Assembly: GCA_044343155.1 (NCBI GenBank)
Contig: JAVZSS010000013.1
Location: forward strand, 1-15,422
Length of the DNA stretch: 15,422 bases
Direction of reading: 5' to 3'
Source: SpSt-28 sp044343155
GTDB taxonomy: Archaea > Aenigmatarchaeota > Aenigmatarchaeia > CG10238-14 > SpSt-28
Part shown: in pieces, positions 1-7,432 of the stretch
How the letters are laid out: each line of letters starts with the position of its first letter
Position numbering within the stretch: the first letter of the stretch is position 1
Program-made: the position numbers and the translations under genes
Notes under the pieces: model-generated
The model's input: only the letters and a program-made list of their open reading frames with translations
Database searches by the model: none
What the model was told of the DNA's origin: nothing

Positions 1-20
1 AAAACCTCTTCTATCTCCAT
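1..20 (-). CDS. Possible start of a divergent gene, cut by the window edge
   Basis: Read on the minus strand, these bases give ATG followed by five open codons (MEIEEV) and then leave the window. The upstream 30 bases are A+T-rich and hold a TATA-like stretch (minus strand attaaaataa, about 35-45) at a suitable distance for a leaderless start. Six codons prove nothing about function. The call rests only on the start codon, the promoter-like spacer and the general tight packing here. Confidence 0.3.
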
Positions 21-50
21 AAATTTAAATTTTTATTTTAATACAAATTA
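21..50. promoter_or_regulatory. Promoter of valS, perhaps shared with a divergent gene
   Basis: The sequence tttaaatttttat at 24-36 lies about 20-27 bases before the valS ATG, the spacing expected of an archaeal TATA box driving a leaderless or nearly leaderless mRNA. There is no Shine-Dalgarno motif. The same 30 bases would have to serve the possible minus-strand gene starting at 20. Confidence 0.5.
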
Positions 51-2375
51 ATGAAACCAAAGTTAATTGAAAAAAGGTGGAATAAGAATAAAGAAAAAGA
101 AATTAGAGAAATTTGGGAAAGAGAAGAGATTTACAAGTTTGATATTAATGCAAATAACATCTTTGTTATAGATACCCCACCACCATATCCTAGCGGAAGA
201 CCTTGGCATATTGGCGCAGCATCCCATTATTCGCAAATAGATATGATAGCTAGAACAGCCAGAATGCTTGGATATAATGTTTTGTTTCCAATTGGCATGG
301 ATAGAAATGGCATTGCTGTAGAGAGATATGCTGAAAAAAGGTTTAATATTAGCCTACATTCTATGCCGAGAGAAGAATTCTTAAAATATTGTAAAATGGC
401 TTTAGATGAACTAGAAGCCGAAATGATAGAAATCATGAAAATGCTTGGAATAAGTGGAGATTTTAAAAATTACTATCAAACTGATAGTGAAGAATATAGA
501 AAATTGACTCAAGCCACTTTTATAGAATTGTGGAATAAAGGTTTAATTTATTTTGATACTAGGCCTAACAATTATTGCCCCGTTTGTAAAACTACTATAG
601 CTGATGCTGAAGTTGTATATGAAGATTTGCCAGCAAAACTTTTTTACATAAAATTTAAAGTTGAAGATGGAGAAGAAATTATAATTGCTACAACTAGGCC
701 AGAATTATTATGTTCTTGTCAAGCTGTTTTAGTTAATCCGGAAGATGAGAGATATAAGCATTTAATTGGTAAAAAAGCTATTGTTCCAATATTCAACAAA
801 AAAGTCCCAATAATTGCACATCCTATAGTTAAAATGGATTTCGGAACTGGAATAGAAATGGTTTGTAGCTATGGAGATTATAATGATGTAGTTTTGTTTA
901 GAGAGCTTAATCTTGAAGAAATAATCGCAATTGATTTAGACGGTAAAATGACTTCTGCTGCAGGAAAATATGCTGGTTTAAAAGTTGAAGAGGCAAGAGA
1001 AGAAATTGTTAAAGATCTGGAAAATAATAAGTTATTAGTTAAAGTTGAAGACATAATTCATAGTGTTCCTACTTGTGAAAGGAGTCATAATCCTATAGAA
1101 ATAATACCTATGCAAGAAATATATTTAAAACAATTGCCTTTCAAAGAAGAAATGCTTAAAATTGCTAAAGAGTTGGAATTTTTGCCAGAATTCCATAGAC
1201 AACTTTTAATAAATTGGATAAATAGCATAACTAAGGATTGGCCAATTTCAAGAAGAAGATATTACTCTACTGAAATTCCTATTTGGTATTGTAAAAAATG
1301 TGGTGAACCTCATTTACCTAAACCAGGTAAATATTATAGACCATGGAAAGAAAAAGCTCCTTTTGAGAAATGCAAAAAATGTGGATATAATGAATTTGTT
1401 GGTGAAGAAAGAACTTTTGATACTTGGTTTGATTCTAGTATAACTCCACTTTTTATAACTAAATATTTAGAAGATAAAGCATTTTTTGAAAAAACTTTTC
1501 CTGTAACAATTAGACCTCAGGGTAAAGATATAGTTAGAACTTGGCTTTACTATACTTTACTTAGATGCTATCAATTAACTGGAAAAAAAGTTTTTCAAAA
1601 AGCTTGGATTAGTGGATATTGTGTTGATGAAAAAGGAGAAAAAATGAGTAAAAGTAAGGGAAATGTTATTGATCCTTTACCCGTTATAGAAAAGTATGGG
1701 GCTGATGCTTTTAGATTTTGGGGAGCTAGTGAATCTAGTTTAGGTTATGATTTTAGAGCAAGTGAACAAAGATTTAGAAATGCTTCTTTATTTATTACAA
1801 AGCTGTGGAATATTGCTAGATATATTTCTCAGTTTGAAGTTGTTGAAAATTTTGATGAAAGTAAGTTATTACCATCAGACAAATGGATTTTGAGTGAGTT
1901 AAAAAAATGTTATGAAAAATGTTTAGAAGGTTATAAACAATTTAATTTCTTTATCCCAGCTACTCAAGTAAGAGAATTTTTATGGAATATTTTTGCTTCC
2001 CACTATATTGAATTAGTTAAAAAAAGGAGCTATGGTGAAGGTTTTAGCGAAGAAGAAAGAAAAGCAGCAATTTATACTCTTCATAAAGTTTTGAAAATAT
2101 GTCTAAAATTACTTGCTCCAATTATACCATTTATAACAGATTACATTTGGCTAAATTTATATTCAAAAAAAAGTATTCACACAGAAAAATTTGAAGAAAA
2201 AACTGAAGTTGAAGACTTAACATACTTAACTCCAAAAATTATTGAATTTAACTCTTTTGTTTGGAAAATTAAAAAAGAAAAAAACATTTCTTTAAAAGAT
2301 CCAATAGAAATAGAAATACCTGAAGATTTAAAATTGATTGAAAAAGACCTTAAGGCTATGCATAACATAATTTAA
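51..2375 (+). CDS. valS: Valyl-tRNA synthetase
   Basis: Class I aminoacyl-tRNA synthetase that charges tRNA-Val with valine in the cytoplasm. The Rossmann signature HIGH appears as HIGA at residues 53-56, and KMSKS is exact at 531-535. The editing (CP1) domain contains TTRPELL from residue 214 and an FGTG block, which clears mischarged threonine in this family. CxxC pairs (YCPVC, YCKKC, KCKKC) suggest zinc knuckles flanking and within the catalytic insertions. The anticodon-binding helices follow from about residue 600. The wording (GMDRNGIAVERYAEK; LLCSCQAVLVNPEDERY) is that of archaeal ValRS rather than LeuRS or IleRS. At 774 residues it is shorter than typical ValRS and ends soon after the EKDLKAMHNI block, with no C-terminal coiled-coil arm. 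The ATG was chosen because it follows the TATA box at leaderless spacing. Confidence 0.95.
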   Translation: MKPKLIEKRWNKNKEKEIREIWEREEIYKFDINANNIFVIDTPPPYPSGRPWHIGAASHYSQIDMIARTARMLGYNVLFPIGMDRNGIAVERYAEKRFNISLHSMPREEFLKYCKMALDELEAEMIEIMKMLGISGDFKNYYQTDSEEYRKLTQATFIELWNKGLIYFDTRPNNYCPVCKTTIADAEVVYEDLPAKLFYIKFKVEDGEEIIIATTRPELLCSCQAVLVNPEDERYKHLIGKKAIVPIFNKKVPIIAHPIVKMDFGTGIEMVCSYGDYNDVVLFRELNLEEIIAIDLDGKMTSAAGKYAGLKVEEAREEIVKDLENNKLLVKVEDIIHSVPTCERSHNPIEIIPMQEIYLKQLPFKEEMLKIAKELEFLPEFHRQLLINWINSITKDWPISRRRYYSTEIPIWYCKKCGEPHLPKPGKYYRPWKEKAPFEKCKKCGYNEFVGEERTFDTWFDSSITPLFITKYLEDKAFFEKTFPVTIRPQGKDIVRTWLYYTLLRCYQLTGKKVFQKAWISGYCVDEKGEKMSKSKGNVIDPLPVIEKYGADAFRFWGASESSLGYDFRASEQRFRNASLFITKLWNIARYISQFEVVENFDESKLLPSDKWILSELKKCYEKCLEGYKQFNFFIPATQVREFLWNIFASHYIELVKKRSYGEGFSEEERKAAIYTLHKVLKICLKLLAPIIPFITDYIWLNLYSKKSIHTEKFEEKTEVEDLTYLTPKIIEFNSFVWKIKKEKNISLKDPIEIEIPEDLKLIEKDLKAMHNII

Positions 2376-2377
2376 AA

Positions 2378-2389
2378 ACTTAAATTTTT
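2378..2389 (+). promoter_or_regulatory. TATA-like box before the 703-residue membrane protein
   Basis: acttaaattttt is centred about 24 bases before the ATG at 2408, consistent with a leaderless transcript. The T-run that follows it (2385-2391) could also help end the valS transcript. Confidence 0.45.
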
Positions 2390-2407
2390 TTCATTTTTAA
2401 TTTTCAT

Positions 2408-4519
2408 ATGAATAAAGTAAAGAATTTCATAAAAAATTTATTTATTGATAAAGAATATGAAAAAGAAAAAGAATCTACTACACAAATTTTTTACTCTACT
2501 AACAAAATTGGAAAAAGCATTTTACCAATATTTATTATAAGCTCGATAACCTTAGGCTTAGCTTGCCTAGGAGTTTATAATTACATTAAGAAAAAGAAAG
2601 AAGAAAGATTGAAAGAAGAACATGAAAAATTTTTAAATTCAGATTACGATAACGATGGTTTAACAAATAAGTTCGAAATTGAAAATGGATTAGATATAAA
2701 TAAACCAAATCCTAATGTGGCTTACCTTTACAATAAAACAAATGATATAAATTTTGCAAAAAAATATGGCTTACCTTTAGATAATGATGGAATTATGGAT
2801 TTAAATGAAAAAAGTTTTAACGACAAACTAATTGAAAACAAACCTTTTATTGATAATGGTGTAAAAAATTTGGAAAATTATTTCTTAAGATTTTCTCAAG
2901 ATGGAAAAATTGAAAATGAAGAATTGAGAAAGCTTGACCATATTTCAAACTTAACTAAGGATTTATATAAAGTTGTTTTAAATGAAAATTTATCTAAAGA
3001 AAAATTCAAAGATACAGACTATTCTTTAGATTTAGCAATAAGATTAGGATTTGAAGATAAATATCCAAAGAATGAAACAATATTTGCAATCGGAAATTAT
3101 GCAATTGCTGTTAGGAATTTTAATGTTCCAGAAGAATTTGAGAATTTGAAATTATTAGTTAAAGCTACAGAAAGCGAAAATGGAAAAATACTGATGGACT
3201 TTGAACCAATAATAGTAAAAGATAATCTTAATAGAAATATTGAAATTCTCGTATATCATGATATTCCTGGAGTAGTTTGGGTAATGGCAAAACATCTAGG
3301 TTTTACTCCATATGTATTAGAGCATCCTGAAATCTGGCCATCTTTCGGGGCTAAAATCAAACAAAACTACATAGACATTTACGTCAGATTAGCGAATGTT
3401 AACGGAAATGACTATGGAATCCCAATCCCAACTTTTCCTGAAAAACATAGCTTAGATAGTAAAGAAGCTTGGGACGTTATTATTCAACAATGGAATTACT
3501 ATTGGTATTCTACTCCTCAAGCAGGAAATGTAACTCAAAGAATTACGGTATTTCCTTGGTATGATTCTAAAATCCAAGAAGAATGGATTCCAAATGAAAT
3601 AGATAGAAAAATTGCAAATCATGTGTTTTGGCAATTGCCGTTATATTATTATAAAAGAGATGGTAAGCTAATTACTGGAGTAAAAGCCATGAAACAATTT
3701 CTTAATGATATGGAAAAGTTATACCCAAAAATTATTGATGATTATTTAAAAAAGGGATGGGACCTACAAGATCCTTACGGAATGTCTGTAAAAGCCATGT
3801 ATGGAGGTTGGCTTACAGATAGAGGATACCATGGCCTAAGATATACAGTAAGTGAATGGATTGGAGTTAATGATATATATGAATGGGAGGTACCTGGAGC
3901 TAAATCTTGGGAAGAAAGCGTATGGATTGCTTCTACAGATCCTACAAGAAATGGGGCAGACAACATTATACAAGGGTGGAAATATGGAGATCAAATCAAA
4001 TGGCTTTATGCTTATACTCATTTCAGAGAGTGTGGTTGGAAGAGTGTAGGTGAATTTGAAAATATATCTCATCAAGGAAATACAATTTTTAGAGCTTTTG
4101 GAATACCTTTTATTGCTGAATCTCATTTTTTTAGCCATTATGCTGGAAGTGGGAATAATTTACAAACAGCTCATGGTTATGAGCCAGCAATTTTTGGCTT
4201 ACCTCAATCTTTAATAGAAAAATTGAAAGGAAAGGCTATTATATTTCCAGGAAATGGTTATGCATTTCTTTCATCACCAAATGGATTAGGAGAAGATATA
4301 AAAGTAGGAATGCAAGATAAAAGAGAGCCCAATTTAAGATCCGATGATGTAGTATTTATATTAAACCCTCCTCACTGGAATAGGTTCTACTTTTATACTT
4401 ACTCTACTCTAGCTGCTGCTCATCCAACTTTTAAATCTTTAAAAGACAAAATAGTTTGGGTTGGAATATCCTTAAGAGCAGATAGCTATTATGATTCTCC
4501 AACTCCTGGTAAAAACTAA
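2408..4519 (+). CDS. Large single-pass membrane protein, unknown function, possible cysteine-hydrolase domain
   Basis: I do not recognise the family. A hydrophobic helix at about residues 38-60 is followed by a very basic stretch (KKKKEER). Next comes a calcium-loop motif of thrombospondin-3/dockerin type (D79, D81, D83, G84, E90), with a weaker second DNDG motif. The rest, about residues 200-703, is rich in aromatic residues and looks like one or more globular domains. There are only two cysteines, C53 inside the helix and C542. C542 is followed by a GIP motif and H589 (AHGYEPA), an order resembling the Cys-GIP-His core of transglutaminase-like enzymes. However, no Asp stands at the usual distance after the His, so this is a weak analogy. 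The gene stands alone, and its stop lies four bases from the stop of the convergent cysteine-rich gene. The topology is unclear: Asp-rich loops suggest an outside location, whereas the lysine cluster after the helix would normally stay inside. Confidence 0.85.
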   Translation: MNKVKNFIKNLFIDKEYEKEKESTTQIFYSTNKIGKSILPIFIISSITLGLACLGVYNYIKKKKEERLKEEHEKFLNSDYDNDGLTNKFEIENGLDINKPNPNVAYLYNKTNDINFAKKYGLPLDNDGIMDLNEKSFNDKLIENKPFIDNGVKNLENYFLRFSQDGKIENEELRKLDHISNLTKDLYKVVLNENLSKEKFKDTDYSLDLAIRLGFEDKYPKNETIFAIGNYAIAVRNFNVPEEFENLKLLVKATESENGKILMDFEPIIVKDNLNRNIEILVYHDIPGVVWVMAKHLGFTPYVLEHPEIWPSFGAKIKQNYIDIYVRLANVNGNDYGIPIPTFPEKHSLDSKEAWDVIIQQWNYYWYSTPQAGNVTQRITVFPWYDSKIQEEWIPNEIDRKIANHVFWQLPLYYYKRDGKLITGVKAMKQFLNDMEKLYPKIIDDYLKKGWDLQDPYGMSVKAMYGGWLTDRGYHGLRYTVSEWIGVNDIYEWEVPGAKSWEESVWIASTDPTRNGADNIIQGWKYGDQIKWLYAYTHFRECGWKSVGEFENISHQGNTIFRAFGIPFIAESHFFSHYAGSGNNLQTAHGYEPAIFGLPQSLIEKLKGKAIIFPGNGYAFLSSPNGLGEDIKVGMQDKREPNLRSDDVVFILNPPHWNRFYFYTYSTLAAAHPTFKSLKDKIVWVGISLRADSYYDSPTPGKN

Positions 4520-4523
4520 GACA

Positions 4524-5606
4524 TTAAGAGCGAGCACAAATATATGAGATAGAGCCAGAAGTGTAACGCGTTTCCAAGTCTACACACATCCCTTTTAAAA
4601 CTCCAAAATACTCAATCCTCTTGTTACAACATTTATCTGTGCCACAATTCCCATTATCCCAACTGGAACTACATGCTCCACAATAACAATAATATCCTGA
4701 TTTACATTGGGCATCAGCATCACATGAAGTGTAACATTTTCCACTGCTGGTGTCACATCTGTATCCTCTTTCACAATCATTATCGCTTAAACATTGAACC
4801 CAACTAACTGTTATAGCAGAACTACTTGCTATTTCTCCTAATGAAGTATGTCGTACCCTAGCACGATAATTATATGATCCTGTTGATGATTTACTAACAG
4901 TATAAGAACAAGTAGTTCCACTATTACAAGTCTGTACAATCGTACTGCCTTCAAGTATATCAAGATAGTAGCCTTGTGATGAATCAACAGAAATACTAGA
5001 TGTAGCTGTAATAGTAACAGAATTACCTACTTTAACCTTTGTTGCACTTGATGTTATACTTACACTCCAAGAAGTAAACCCACAATTAGAATTACAAAAA
5101 CCTTTACAGGCAGAAGAATAAACATAACTACTAGGAGTAACATCATCACAACAACTATCTGCTCCACAAGCGCTTTCACAATAACCAAGAGAAACCCTAC
5201 TACCTACTCCGTTATAACATATATATCCTTCAACTTTCTTTTTTCCTTCACATTTTACACAAATATTCCGAGAGGCATCATATTTTCCCTCAAACTCACT
5301 ACCACAATTCCAACCCCATCTTACCTTACATATTTGACCATTTGATCCACTTGTAGACCATTTTGCTTCAGGTCCGTTACATACATACATCCCCTTGAAG
5401 ATATAGTATTGACCTATGGCAAATCCCACTTGGCAATCTCCAAAATCCCAATACCAATCATAGCAACTACCTGAATATTGATTTCGACAACCACTATCGG
5501 TATAACATGTTTGCTGCCCTAAATGGCATGAGTTTACTATATCTGAAAAAATAGTTATGCCAATAATGCTAAAAATTAAAATTATTAGTATTTTTCTATT
5601 ATCCAT
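4524..5606 (-). CDS. Secreted cysteine-rich protein with an Ig-like domain
   Basis: The protein has 360 residues. The N-terminus is basic then hydrophobic (KILIILIFSIIGITIF, residues 5-20), a signal peptide or anchor. I count 34 cysteines, nearly all outside this segment, so the protein is probably exported and disulfide-bonded. About residues 27-175 form a Cys-rich module. About residues 178-270 form an Ig-like beta domain (SITSSATKVKVGNSVTITATSS and following). The C-terminal part holds spaced Cys motifs (CLSDNDCERGYRC, CDADAQCKSGYYCYC) like the small disulfide repeats of surface proteins. No enzyme motif is seen. The start overlaps the end of the upstream membrane-protein gene by 22 bases, and an AGGTGG ribosome site lies inside that gene. 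It is therefore the last gene of a minus-strand run and probably translationally coupled. A binding or surface role is inference. Confidence 0.85.
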   Translation of the reverse strand: MDNRKILIILIFSIIGITIFSDIVNSCHLGQQTCYTDSGCRNQYSGSCYDWYWDFGDCQVGFAIGQYYIFKGMYVCNGPEAKWSTSGSNGQICKVRWGWNCGSEFEGKYDASRNICVKCEGKKKVEGYICYNGVGSRVSLGYCESACGADSCCDDVTPSSYVYSSACKGFCNSNCGFTSWSVSITSSATKVKVGNSVTITATSSISVDSSQGYYLDILEGSTIVQTCNSGTTCSYTVSKSSTGSYNYRARVRHTSLGEIASSSAITVSWVQCLSDNDCERGYRCDTSSGKCYTSCDADAQCKSGYYCYCGACSSSWDNGNCGTDKCCNKRIEYFGVLKGMCVDLETRYTSGSISYICARS

Positions 5607-6042
5607 TCAACCACCTTTATTAAATTACTTTTATTTGGACCGCTTGCAACTATTACATAATTATTCTTTCTAACAATTAAACCATAACCAGGACGATATG
5701 TTAAAGATGCAATTATTCCTTCAAAATCAAAAATTTTAATAGGTTCTTTATTAGAAATAGAATCACTTACTTTTTCTAAAAAGTACTCCATAAATTTCTT
5801 TGCACTATCTTCGTTTTGAAAAAGAAAAGTTTCAACAAGATAAGTCTCATTAAAACCTCTTGATATATATCTTACAACTAAATTTTTGCTATAATAACTT
5901 ACACCAATTTCTTCTATAGTAGAATTAATTTCTTCTTTTCTTTCTATTTCAATTTTTTCTTTTGAACCAAAAACATAATAAAGTAGAAAAATAGCTAAAA
6001 TCGCACAAAATAGAACTACCCAATTTAAATATCTTTAATCAT
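5585..6042 (-). pseudogene. Small membrane protein gene with an apparent one-base frameshift near its start
   Basis: The open frame on the minus strand runs from 6034 down to the stop at 5585. It encodes about 147 residues: a transmembrane helix (WVVLFCAILAIFLLYYVFG) followed by a charged soluble domain ending WIIEKY. No ATG, GTG or TTG opens this frame before an in-frame TAA at 6037-6035. The nearest internal ATG, at 5791, would delete the helix and half the domain. An ATG at 6042-6040, 20 bases after the preceding stop, begins ATG ATT AAA GAT ATT and then hits TAA. One extra A in the AAA run (6036-6034) would join it as MIKRYLNWVVLF, a textbook anchor start. So either one base was lost, in nature or in sequencing, or an unusual start or frameshift is used. 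It overlaps the cysteine-rich gene by 22 bases, suggesting joint function. I do not recognise the family. If the lesion is an error, this is an intact gene of about 151 residues. Confidence 0.7.
5611..5616 (-). promoter_or_regulatory. Shine-Dalgarno site of the cysteine-rich gene
   Basis: Minus-strand AGGTGG stands four bases before the ATG at 5606-5604, close to the archaeal consensus GGAGGTGAT. It lies within the coding region of the preceding gene and fixes this start. Confidence 0.65.
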
Positions 6043-6062
6043 CTTAAAATATTGTTAAAAAA

Positions 6063-6503
6063 TTAAGCTTTTCCTTTCAAATATTCTACAATTTTATCTT
6101 TACTTATAACTTTCAATAGCTTAACTTCAACTAAACCTTGAATACCCGCATCTTCTGGAGGATAAAGAAGAATAACTTCTTTTTTTCTTCCGAGAGCGTA
6201 ACCTATATCTATTGCAGTATTCACTCCAATATAACCGTTCCCATTACAAACCAGAAAAACATCACATTCATCAATCCAATTAAAAAACAAACTCTCAACT
6301 TTTCCTATTTCTTCATAATCTTTTCTATTTAATTTAATTTCTCCACTTCTAACAGCTTGTTTAAACTCCTCTATTTTTTCCCTATCTTCAAAACTTGTAA
6401 AAGGTATTGGTATACTACATTCAATTCCAGCTTCCTCTAATTCTCTTCTTAATTCTTTCATTTCATCGTAAAATCTAAATGAACCACCAATAACTACTTT
6501 CAT
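6063..6503 (-). CDS. Nucleoside 2-deoxyribosyltransferase-like protein
   Basis: The protein has 146 residues and a Rossmann-like fold typical of the nucleoside 2-deoxyribosyltransferase / RCL family. Members cleave or exchange the N-glycosidic bond of (deoxy)nucleosides or nucleotides. What shows this: the N-terminal strand and glycine turn VVIGGSFRF, an acidic strand end D81-VFLV, and the family block NGYIGVNTAIDIGYALG at about residues 89-105, followed by a KEVILLYPPE strand. In characterised relatives the last helix carries the catalytic glutamate (xxExGYA). Here that place is D99, a conservative but notable change. The gene heads a minus-strand run with the frameshifted membrane gene (20 bases on) and the cysteine-rich secreted gene. 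Its own TATA box lies 26 bases before the ATG. The substrate cannot be inferred. Confidence 0.75.
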   Translation of the reverse strand: MKVVIGGSFRFYDEMKELRRELEEAGIECSIPIPFTSFEDREKIEEFKQAVRSGEIKLNRKDYEEIGKVESLFFNWIDECDVFLVCNGNGYIGVNTAIDIGYALGRKKEVILLYPPEDAGIQGLVEVKLLKVISKDKIVEYLKGKA

Positions 6504-6569
6504 AACAACTATGTAGATAGAAAGTATTTATATCTATTTAAGTTTTTAAATAAAAAACTAAAAATAGAA
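6504..6569. promoter_or_regulatory. Divergent promoter region
   Basis: On the minus strand AGATATAAATACT (6535-6523) is centred about 26 bases before the ATG at 6503. On the plus strand agtttttaaataaa (6541-6554) is centred about 23 bases before the ATG at 6570. Both fit leaderless transcripts. No Shine-Dalgarno motif is visible for either gene. Confidence 0.6.
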
Positions 6570-6860
6570 ATGGAAATTTTACTGTTTTCAGAAAAGAGTA
6601 AGTATAAAAAATTAGAAGAAATACTAAAAAAGGATGATTTAGTTTCTGGAGCTTCAATAACAATAAGAGATGCTTCAGATTTTGGAAAAAATGGATTCTA
6701 CTTTTTAATTCAAGGTACAGAAGATAAAATAAAAAGAGCGAAAGAAATAGCTAAGGATCTTTCTATAGAAATTGAAGGTAGTGAAAAAGAAAAGGTTATA
6801 GAAAAAATTAAGGAGGAAGAAGAAAAAGCTCTAGAAGGTTTTGGCTTTCTTGGAATCTAA
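6570..6860 (+). CDS. Small conserved-looking protein of unknown function
   Basis: The protein has 96 residues and no signal peptide, cysteine or membrane segment. Predicted layout by eye: strand (MEILLFS), helix (KYKKLEEILKK), strand (GASITIRDA), strand (GFYFLIQG), helix (EDKIKRAKEIAKDL), strand (SIEIEG), then a long charged helix ending in a glycine/phenylalanine tail (GFGFLGI). This looks like a compact ferredoxin-like alpha/beta domain. I do not recognise it. The gene stands alone, with its own TATA box, divergent from the deoxyribosyltransferase-like gene. Its TAA overlaps the stop of the convergent methyltransferase gene by four bases. Codon use and composition match its neighbours, so I take it as real. 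Confidence 0.75.
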   Translation: MEILLFSEKSKYKKLEEILKKDDLVSGASITIRDASDFGKNGFYFLIQGTEDKIKRAKEIAKDLSIEIEGSEKEKVIEKIKEEEEKALEGFGFLGI

Positions 6861-7432
6861 ACCCTATAAATATAAGAATAAAAATGACCTGTTTTAATTT
6901 TTTTAATTAACTTAAAATCGTTAAATTTGTGAGATGCCGATAAAATCAAAGTTCCTTTTCTAAGTTCTTTTTTTAATTTTGGCTCAAGCATTTTATTTAA
7001 TCTAGAAGACAAATAAACAAATACAACTGTTGCATTTTTTAAATTGATATTAAAAAAATCGCCATTGATTATTTTTACTCTATTTCCAAGTTTTTCTTTT
7101 CTAACTTTATATTCAGCAATTTTTGCCAAAATATAACTTTTTTCTATTCCTACAGATTTACAACCAAATTCTTTTGAAGCAATAATAACAACTCTTCCAT
7201 CTCCACAACCTAAATCATACAATAAATCGTTCTTACAAATTTTAGCTGCTTTAAGAATCTTTCTAATTGTATTTTTTGGTAAAGGAATAAATATTGCTTC
7301 ATCTTTTATTAATTCTACCCAAATTTTTACTATAAATAAAAGAATTATTCCAAAAAATGTTTCTTTTATCATTCTATAAATTGAAAAAACAAAAAGAAAT
7401 ATGATAAATGAAAATTTAAGTGAAGAAAACAT
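6857..7432 (-). CDS. Membrane-anchored SAM-dependent methyltransferase, FAM173-like
   Basis: Class I methyltransferase. Motif I is DLGCGDGR at residues 73-80, E97 ends strand 2 as the likely ribose contact, and D125 lies in NGDFF. An N-terminal hydrophobic segment, then IFIPLP, then the SAM fold, then LEPKLKKELRKG, follow the order in the FAM173/ATPSCKMT lysine-methyltransferase family (membrane helix, PFVPT, DLGSGDGR, KLxxEL). The protein is likely membrane-bound and may methylate a membrane protein; the substrate is unknown. The long reading starts at 7432 and overlaps the divergent scpA start by 32 bases. An internal Met at residue 21 (7372) would remove the overlap and leave one helix directly before IFIPLP, and is an equally good start. 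The stop overlaps that of the convergent small gene. Confidence 0.75.
   Translation of the reverse strand: MFSSLKFSFIIFLFVFSIYRMIKETFFGIILLFIVKIWVELIKDEAIFIPLPKNTIRKILKAAKICKNDLLYDLGCGDGRVVIIASKEFGCKSVGIEKSYILAKIAEYKVRKEKLGNRVKIINGDFFNINLKNATVVFVYLSSRLNKMLEPKLKKELRKGTLILSASHKFNDFKLIKKIKTGHFYSYIYRV
7372..7400 (+). promoter_or_regulatory. Promoter of scpA
   Basis: ttctataaattg (7372-7383) is centred about 23 bases before the ATG at 7401, fitting a leaderless start. It overlaps the N-terminal codons of the methyltransferase if that gene starts at 7432, or abuts its start if it begins at 7372. Confidence 0.45.

Noticed and set aside
3836..4138. 100-codon minus-strand ORF inside the 703-residue gene
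   Set aside because: It lies wholly opposite a long coding frame, has low-complexity composition and no promoter or ribosome site. The plus-strand frame is clearly the coding one.
4595..4780. Second minus-strand frame overlapping the cysteine-rich gene
   Set aside because: It is a shadow of the Cys-rich repeats in a shifted frame. The main frame has the signal peptide and cysteine spacing.
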